From contig OX243828.1 of NCBI GenBank assembly GCA_945859605.1, positions 21,070,757 to 21,134,756 of the forward strand: a stretch of DNA of 64,000 nt, given 5' to 3'. Origin of the DNA: Lumbricus rubellus. Its lineage: Eukaryota > Annelida > Clitellata > Crassiclitellata > Lumbricidae. Every line of letters begins with the position of its first letter. Position 1 is the stretch's first letter. Below, in pieces: positions 56,942 through 64,000 of the stretch. Made by a program: the position numbers and the translations under genes. The notes beneath the pieces are model-generated. The model was not told the origin of the DNA. It worked only from the letters and a program-made list of their open reading frames with translations, and searched no databases.

Positions 56942-58089
56942 TAAGATAATGTGTTCAGTCGTGTGTGACGGCTGTGAATCGACTGCGAAAGTCGAATATT
57001 ATTGACGGTACGCCGAGAGAGAGAGTGCGAGAGGAACGCTTGATTTCCTGCTCTGAAGCCAAACCGGACCCATGTGGCTAACTATAGTGTGTAAAAGCAT
57101 CCGACATGTTCCTAAAAATGTTTATGGTCGGGTCTGTCCCGCTTAAAGCTTGCGTATTATAATATACAGAATGTTCTCTACCTTTTTGTGTTATTGCCAG
57201 CTTTTTATTACTGAGAATTTTATTGAGTGATTATTAGGTATTTAGCCTATGTGGAATGTTTATTTCTTCGGGAGGCTGTTTTGCGCTATCAAGTTTAATA
57301 TGAAAGTTGACAAAAAATTTACCTGGTGGGCTCCCTTACTTTTATGGGCGTATAGACCCTTGCTTTAAATTCGAGCATAAGAAAGGGTGTGATGCGTGTA
57401 CAGCAGTTTTTAGTCAGGCATTTATGAGGGTTTCGACAGTGATGAATTATTTTCCAAACCTTTTTATGCCCAGTTATGCATGCACCGAAAATATGGAATT
57501 TTTATATAGCGCGCTAACTTGTACAACAGCATCAGCATTACAGTGGCAGATTCAATATGGCAACCGATGGTTAAGTGTGGCCTGTCTAGCAGCCCAGGGT
57601 AGAGTTCGACTCTTTCAAGTTGTGGGAGACACGGTGGCGGGAGGGTGAGCAATCCTTTGTCTTGAAAGTAGCTAGCACATTGTCATTTTCCAGCCTCCAC
57701 CTCTGCACTGACTTTAGCTTAATTAAGCCTGTTCTATATTATATTTGAGCTGTTTGAAATTGGAGTAGGCACGCAGGTCTATCTTTTTAATGACAGATAG
57801 TGCCTACTGAGCAGGTGCTTGTGAATAAGCTGGTGCCCGCGCGCTTGGCTTGAGAATTGTGCTTTAGAAATTTTGTGAAATGAGAATTTGGAGCAGTCTG
57901 ATGGCTGCCTGGCTCATTGAAATTTAGACAGTAGACCCTATAACGGTCTCGTCTGGTATTGGCAATCTGTCCTGTGTCTTGTCTACTCGTCGTTATGTCT
58001 GTATAATTTTATCTGACCGCCTGTCTGCCATGGCTCGGAGACAAGGTGTTTGTCTTGGCTGGCTGAACTGCAGAAACCAGATAGGTTGG

Positions 58090-58870
58090 CTATTTGGCTA
58101 TCTGCCTTTGTGTTCTTGTCTTGTCTGCCTGTGTGTCCTTCTCTGTGCATTTGTCTGTGTGTGTATGCGTGTATGTCTGCCTGTCTTTGTATGTCTGCGT
58201 CTCTGTGCCTTTGCTTTCACGCACCGCTCGACCTCTCCGTCCCTGTATAATTCTCATTTCCACAATGTATATATTCCCCCCAAACCCGCCCTTCTGTTCT
58301 TATTATGCCGACACCTCAGGGATGGGGTGGGTGGGAAAGGGTGAACTAGCCACGGGGATCTACGTCTGGTATTTGAGATGCAATTGGGAATGGAGGTTTA
58401 GATACAAATCATACAATACGTAGGAGCCCTTGAATTGGGGTACGCGCCGCCGCTGGTGACTCATGGAAGCTGAGGGTAACAAAAGAGAAGGATGAACGAC
58501 TAACAGGATGCAGTTTGCCGCCTCATCCTATTGGGCTGATGTACTCTAGGCCTACTAGTCGTTGGGGAGGTGGGGGCTGTGTGGGGGCAGGGGGAGGGTG
58601 CCCATTTTCTTCGCCTGGGTCAGTTGCTGTGAGATGGCAAGTGTTACTGTTGTATCTGCGGGTGTTTTTGTTGTTGGTTTTATGATTAATGATCCAGTGG
58701 GATAATTAGTTGAAATTGTCTAATTAGGCTGTCTCTGTCTTTTTGTCTTTCCGCCTAGCTTTGTCTGTCTGTCTGTTGGTCGTCTGTCCCTCCATTGGTC
58801 CGTCCATCCCGTTGTCTGTATGTCTGCCTCTGTCTGTACATATGTCTGTCTGTCTGGCTGTCTCTGTGTC
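58090..58870 (+). repeat. TCTG-rich simple sequence
   Basis: Two patches of (TCTG)n/(TGTC)n at about 58095-58200 and 58740-58865. The Cys/Val/Leu-rich frames are artefacts. Confidence 0.8.
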
Positions 58871-59360
58871 AGTTTGTTATTCATATTATTCGTGGGTTTG
58901 TTTCATAGCTAAACTTTGCATGGATCCTGTTGTCATTATCATTGATTATGGTAAGGTGTAGGTTGTCACTGGCGACATAAATTAACATATAATTAAGTAA
59001 AGGTATAAGGCAAGGTAGGATACATTGGTTACATTCTTAGTTATCGTTTGGTTCTAGTTAGAGGTAAGGCATGTCACTGAATGACGATTTTATCTCCAAG
59101 TTCTGCATAGGTCATCAATCAATCAATTTTTGTTGATTCAAAACATGAGGCTGGCTGTAACACACAGCTTGTTACATTTAGCCTTAATCATTTGTGGGTT
59201 TATACGAGATCCGTTATGTGCTATGCACTAGCATGGTCTGCCTTACAACCCTCCCCCCCCCCGTACCCGTACTACCATCAACTCTTTCTGGGTAAACGTG
59301 TTTTTTTCTTCCACCAGATTCTCATTCTTGATCACAATGATTTTGCTGGAAGTGACCATT

Positions 59361-59555
59361 GTGTTTGTTTGTATGTGCATTTGTTGTTGCACCCTTTCAA
59401 GCACTCTACTCAGAGGTGCTCCCGACTGCAGAGCGGACACGGCTTTGGAGTTTCACACCGAAGCGCATTAGCAATTGCGAGTGAAGGAGGTGGATTCGAA
59501 CCTGCAACCTTCTGGGTCCAAGGCACCAAGCATGCCCCTTCACCACAGTGCCCCA
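59361..59555 (-). mobile_element. tRNA-derived SINE, reverse copy
   Basis: Tail GCATTTGTTGTTGCACCC at low coordinates; GTGGATTCGAACC (box B) near 59490; head end CACCACAGTGCCCC. Part of the middle is deleted. Confidence 0.75.
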
Positions 59556-60349
59556 CGACCATTGACTGGTTGATGCATTCTCCATGATGGAGATGATACT
59601 GAGGATGAAGATGATAAAGATGAAGATGATAAGGATTATAATGATGAGGATGAGAATGATGGTGATGATAGTTTCCGCTTTTTCTTCCTCTTTGGTAACA
59701 CTGCCAGGAAGAGAAAGGAGAGCGTTTTAATATAGATATGTGCTTTTCATTGCTGGGTTTTCACGCCTACTTCCCTGTTTAAGGAAGGGGAACCTGTGGT
59801 AGAATACATCAATCAGTGATACAGTAATTGGAATGCCTGTCTAATTATAAGCCGCACTTCCCTATCAAGTATCACCAGAGTGCATCGTCATTTATATCTC
59901 TGCTGCTACTTCCCGATCATCAGATTAAAAATGGCTACTTGGAAACTTCAAACAAAATATACAGGACATTTCAAAACTGTGAATTGATGATGCAGGCCAT
60001 TTTTGTTCTGTTTTGAAACAATCCGGTTGACAGACCACAACCGGTTACAGTGTACAAAATTAAGTGCAGTTTAAACAGCTCACAAGAGTGCGAATGAGAG
60101 AAGACATAACATTACAAGAAACACAGGTCAATTAATATTAATTAAAACCCAATATTTATTTATGTTGCTTATATAAATATAAACTGAACTTATGCATAAA
60201 ACTTTTGTAAAATTAGTTATATGTAACATGCTGCGTTCTAAAATAGCCATTTACAGAACAGACAGCCTGCAATAATCCGCCTAATCGCAGCCTACAAAGC
60301 ATGTCCGCCCTACGGGGTGCGATTTGGTTACTTTTCGCTCTCCTTGCCA

Positions 60350-60542
60350 CAAGGCTGTGTTTAAAAATTTTTTAGAACTGCCCAGCTCCTTCTTTCCTTT
60401 CCCGTTTTCCATGGTAAATTACTTCCAATGGAGGACAATGACTATTTTTTCTAGTTTTAACTGTACAGAAGTGCTTCTACAACTACACAAATCCATTTAG
60501 AACTGCACATTTTGTGTACAACTGCACCTTAAAAAGGCCCTG
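60350..60542 (-). mobile_element. hAT-type MITE, family A, copy 4 (reverse)
   Basis: 193 bp in reverse, CAAGGCTG to AAAAAGGCCCTG; flanks CCTTGCCA and CCATGCCA (7 of 8). Confidence 0.82.
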
Positions 60543-60729
60543 CCATGCCAGCGTGTTGTCCAATTCAATACCGGACACTCCTTCCAAAGTACAGATGCAC
60601 TGAGGATCATATGATTCAACTGATCTCTTTCCCCATGTAAACTGTATTAACATAAATTATGGTATCTTATGATTTATTTGGTTGTTAATGTTCAGTTACT
60701 GTTTTCGTTTATGAAACAATGCTGTAATT

Positions 60730-60850
60730 AATGAATGCATATAAAAGGAGGAGGGCATTGCTAATGATCACTGCTATCATAGCCTATCAGGCTATCAGTG
60801 ATTATTAAACCGAAACTACACAGGACACAATATCACCTGGACTAAGACCC
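60730..60850. repeat. Interspersed repeat fragment
   Basis: AAAAGGAGGAGGGCATTGCT and ACAATATCACCTGGACTAAG; shares phrases with blocks near 7640 and 62020-62145. Confidence 0.5.
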
Positions 60851-61979
60851 GAGTCAAAATTACATGACAAATGACCGAGAACAATGCAGACTGTTTATTT
60901 AAGATGAAAATCAAGTATAACAGAACCCATTGAGACCTTAACAGAACCCATTGGTACTTTTTTATTTATTGTTTATTGCACTTTCAATTCTGGTTATACA
61001 ATCATGACAGCTAAGCACAGTACAATGCAATGGAAGCCAGTAAAAGCTAGTAGCTTATATTATTCTGACCCCCTTTTTCCAAATAATGTTCATGACTGTT
61101 TTGATAGGATACTTATAACTTAACTTCAAATCTGGACTTGAGACCCATTTATTCCTTAAGGCCTATCCTGCTGTTTAGCTTAGTATGTGAGGCACCCTTG
61201 TAATGGCATGGCTGTGTTACGGCGCCATAGAAATCGTCATTGTTGTTATTATTATTATTAACTAGAACTTAACTAGCAACATAATTGTATGAATAACAAT
61301 AATACTAATACCCATACTACTGATCATCTGTGAGTAAACGACTTGCTCAAGTTTCCTGGTACTCCTGAGTGAAGATTTGAACCCTGTTACTCTCCTTGTT
61401 ATGGCCCAGGAACCCTATCCTTTCAGCTATTTATTATGCCCCACAGCATTATTTGATTTTTCAAACATGTCTCTGCTTTGTCATCCTCTATGTTTCTTGG
61501 CATCTCAGTGGAATGGAATTGGTGATAGGACCCATCGCCACCAAATGGTTGGCATTGTCAGGAACAGATGATGATGATGATGATGGTGGTGGTGATGATG
61601 CTGTTTCTGCTGCTGTTTCTGCTGCTGCTGATTTGGTGGTGATGGTGGTGAGATAAGTGTAGAAACATAACTGTTAATTTATCTCTTGACAGAGATGCCA
61701 AGATCTCGCAAATAAATGCTGATTTTCGTACACATAATTTACTGTCACGTCTAATTACTTGTACACATAATTATGTGCTTATTATGTGAATTTATGTGTG
61801 TATAACGATGCAAAAAATTTATGTGTGTATGCATAACAATGTACAAATGCACATAACATCGTCATTACAAATGTAATTATGTATGCATATACTTATTTCT
61901 ATCATCATCGTCAATTCCTGATGCCAGATGACTGGCAATGGGTAGGCTACGAATAAACAATCTGCATTGTCCTTAGTCA

Positions 61980-62145
61980 TTTGTCATGTGTCCTTTTGTC
62001 TTGATGTTAGTCCAGGTGATATTGTGTTCTCGGTAGTTGAAGTTTAATAACACTGATAGCAGTGATCATTAACATCGCCCTCCTCCTTTGCGTGTGCTTG
62101 GGACTGGCGCTGTTAGAGTGCAGACAGAGGTGGAGTTTTGTGTCC
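61980..62145. repeat. Interspersed repeat fragment (opposite orientation)
   Basis: GTCCAGGTGATATTGTGTTC, then CATCGCCCTCCTCCTTTGCG and TTGGGACTGGCGCTG. It is the reverse of the 60730 block. Confidence 0.5.
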
Positions 62146-62239
62146 TCCTTTATATTTTATTATTATTTTATTATTGCTTTATTAATATTATTAATTTGAT
62201 TGAGAAGAAAAATACCTTGAAATGTTTCAATAAAATAGC

Positions 62240-62340
62240 GATTGATTGATTTTGTTGACTTAGGCCTACTGATTGATTGATTTGTTGACTTAATGATTGA
62301 TTGACTGGCTGAATGATTGATTGATTGATTGATTGATTGA
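62240..62340 (+). repeat. (GATT)n microsatellite
   Basis: GATTGATTGATT tract, partly interrupted. Confidence 0.85.
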
Positions 62341-62509
62341 TCGAGTATACATTTATACAAACGCAAGCCATGTTGTACTAAAATTTTGAGCGTAGGAGTG
62401 TGCGAATTGATGATCTATGCAAGAAGTGAAAGTTTTTTTTCAACTGACCCCACAACAAAGTTTCAGTGGAATCCACACTTAGATCCAGTAAGACAAAAGG
62501 AATGTTGGA

Positions 62510-62760
62510 TTTCTGTGTGTGTATGTCGGTCTGAATGCTTCTGCATGTGTTTGTGTGTTTCTGTCAGTATGTCTGTGTATGCCTGTATGTCTGTCTGTGA
62601 TCTGCCTGTATTTCTCGGTCTATGTATTTCTCTATCTCTATATTTCTGTCTGTCTGTGTTTCTCTGTGTCTGTTTGTCTGTGTCTGTGTCTTCTGTGTTT
62701 CTCTGTTTCTGTTTGTCTGTGTCTGTCTGTCTGTGTTTCTCTGTCTGCTTGTCTGTGTGT
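62510..62760 (+). repeat. TCTG/TGTT simple sequence
   Basis: (TCTG)n and TTTCTCTG words; source of Cys/Leu/Val-rich artefact frames. Confidence 0.85.
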
Positions 62761-63009
62761 CCGAATGAAATGCTGGTGAACAGACGGGTATGATTTCAAG
62801 CGGCCTGATTTCCTCTTTATAAATGCTGAGGTTGTGGTAGGAATTATGAACCCTGATTTGTTCCAGCTATGCACCTGTGGCAAGAACAGAAGTCCGTATG
62901 CAGATTAGTTATAGCTGAGGGGGAGTGTAGGGTAGGTAAGGGTTGAATTAGAAGAGATGTGCTGTGTAGTGGTTTAGGTGGAGGAATGGGAAAGGAATTG
63001 GGTGGGTTG

Positions 63010-63525
63010 AATGATGGAAAGAGGGAAATTTTATGGATGGATTGATAGATGGATGAGTGGGTGGGTTGATGGATGGATGGATGGATGTATGATTGGACTT
63101 GGATGCACAGACAGAGGCAGATATACAGACAGCAGGATGGACGTACCAACGGAGGGACAGACCAAAAGACAGACAAGGCTTGGTGGAAAGACAAAGATAC
63201 TGCTTAATTACACAATTTTAACTAATTATCCCACTGGCTCATTAATGGATGAGTATATGGATGGATGAGTAGATGGATGGATGAGTAGATGGAGGAAGTA
63301 AATGGATGGATGGATGGAAAAATTGCTGAATGCATGGATGAGGTCACATGGAAGAAGGAGGATATGAACGAAGAGGTGGATGTATGGATGATTGGAGAGA
63401 GGCTGGGCAAGAATGTAATGGATGGGTAGAAGTGTGGGTGAACTATGTTGCCTACAACTACGAGGGAGGAAGGAAGGAAGGAAAGAAGGAAAGAAGGGAG
63501 GGAGGAAGGAAGGAGTGAGGGATAA
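63010..63525 (+). repeat. (ATGG)n and (AAGG)n microsatellites
   Basis: GGATGGATGG patches at about 63040-63090 and 63240-63320, and a GGAAGGAAGG tract at about 63465-63515. Confidence 0.9.
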
Positions 63526-64000
63526 AGAAAGGAAGTCCTGAAGGAACACTTTTTCAACATTTGACCTGTTATTTATATTTGGATATTAATCAGCAATATT
63601 CACTAGTCACTCTTAATTAGTTAATTGTTTGACTGTGGAAACTTACTCCTGTGGCCTACTGTAGGTACTACAGGTAGGTTGACTGATAAACAGGCATGAC
63701 TATAGGTAGGTTGATGAGTCTCACGGGTAGTGTGGTACACTCTGTTGAGTAATAGCAGACACTATCATGACAAGAACATTCTGTGTCATGGATAATTTAG
63801 CACAGATGCTGTTGACTTAAATAGCCAGATCATCCAGATGCCTTTCGAAGTTGTTGCCAAATCCGAATGGTGACAGACAAGGGTTGTGTCACTGGGGAAC
63901 GTACATTAACCCCAGACAACCCCAGCCCCGGACAAAATCCACTCCATTCTTCAGGTTGGACATAACCCCTCCCCCTGCAGGTAGAACATATTGCGTATAA

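Larger units (their letters stand above)
51628..64000. other. Downstream region without supported genes
   Basis: No exon with family similarity was found. The stretches 53000-54440, 57000-57950, 58900-59340, 59560-60340 and 60850-62250 hold AT-rich unique or decayed repeat sequence; short open frames there have no supporting features. Microsatellites fill parts of 58000-58900 and 62250-63530. Confidence 0.55.

Overview
This is metazoan genomic DNA: spliced genes with GT-AG introns, tRNA-derived SINEs, many hAT-type MITEs, satellite and simple repeats, and no prokaryotic gene packing. The frequent TAGGCCTA-type words and the LINE/SINE tails ending in GGCGCTATATAAAT suggest a marine invertebrate, perhaps a deuterostome such as an echinoderm or hemichordate. 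That placement is a guess; no rRNA or mitochondrial marker is present.

Three protein-coding genes could be rebuilt by hand with consistent splice phases. (1) 281-14347, + strand, three exons: an SLC10 (sodium/bile-acid cotransporter family) membrane protein of about 689 aa with a signal peptide and a long N-terminal extracellular region, closest in layout to SLC10A3/SLC10A5. (2) 35194-22572, - strand, thirteen exons: an SRRM1 (SRm160) orthologue of about 1089 aa with an N-terminal PWI domain, long RS-rich regions and a Lys/His-rich C-terminus. (3) 36147-51627, + strand, five exons: a protein of about 1739 aa that I do not recognise, rich in Arg, Ser, Asp and Glu, with an RGG box and a conserved-looking helical C-terminus. 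Genes 2 and 3 are head to head, with 952 bp between their start codons, which probably holds a bidirectional promoter.

Layout. 1.5-8.9 kb is intron 1 of the SLC10 gene and holds a ~204-bp satellite with a 612-bp higher-order repeat and a LINE fragment. 9.1-13.6 kb is intron 2 and holds a three-level nest: an interspersed repeat is split by a 3,149-bp hAT-like element with a perfect 8-bp target duplication, which itself carries another repeat with a C-rich minisatellite. 14.3-22.5 kb is intergenic and holds simple repeats, a SINE, a 3.7-kb inverted-repeat-bounded block with a decayed retroelement protein, and an 18-bp minisatellite. 22.5-35.2 kb is SRRM1, whose introns hold minisatellites, a MITE, SINEs and an unusual inverted array of ~15-bp units. 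35.2-51.6 kb is the unknown gene, with a 1.02-kb near-perfect palindrome in its first intron and nested hAT elements in its second. 51.6-64 kb has no convincing coding exon, only decayed repeats, MITEs, microsatellites and one possible orphan 5' exon near 56.9 kb.

I found no defence system, CRISPR or operon. The most unusual items are the inverted 15-bp array at 29.4-29.8 kb, the intronic kilobase palindrome at 37.5-38.5 kb, the divergent nuclear-protein gene pair, and the SLC10 protein with several ion-site residues replaced.
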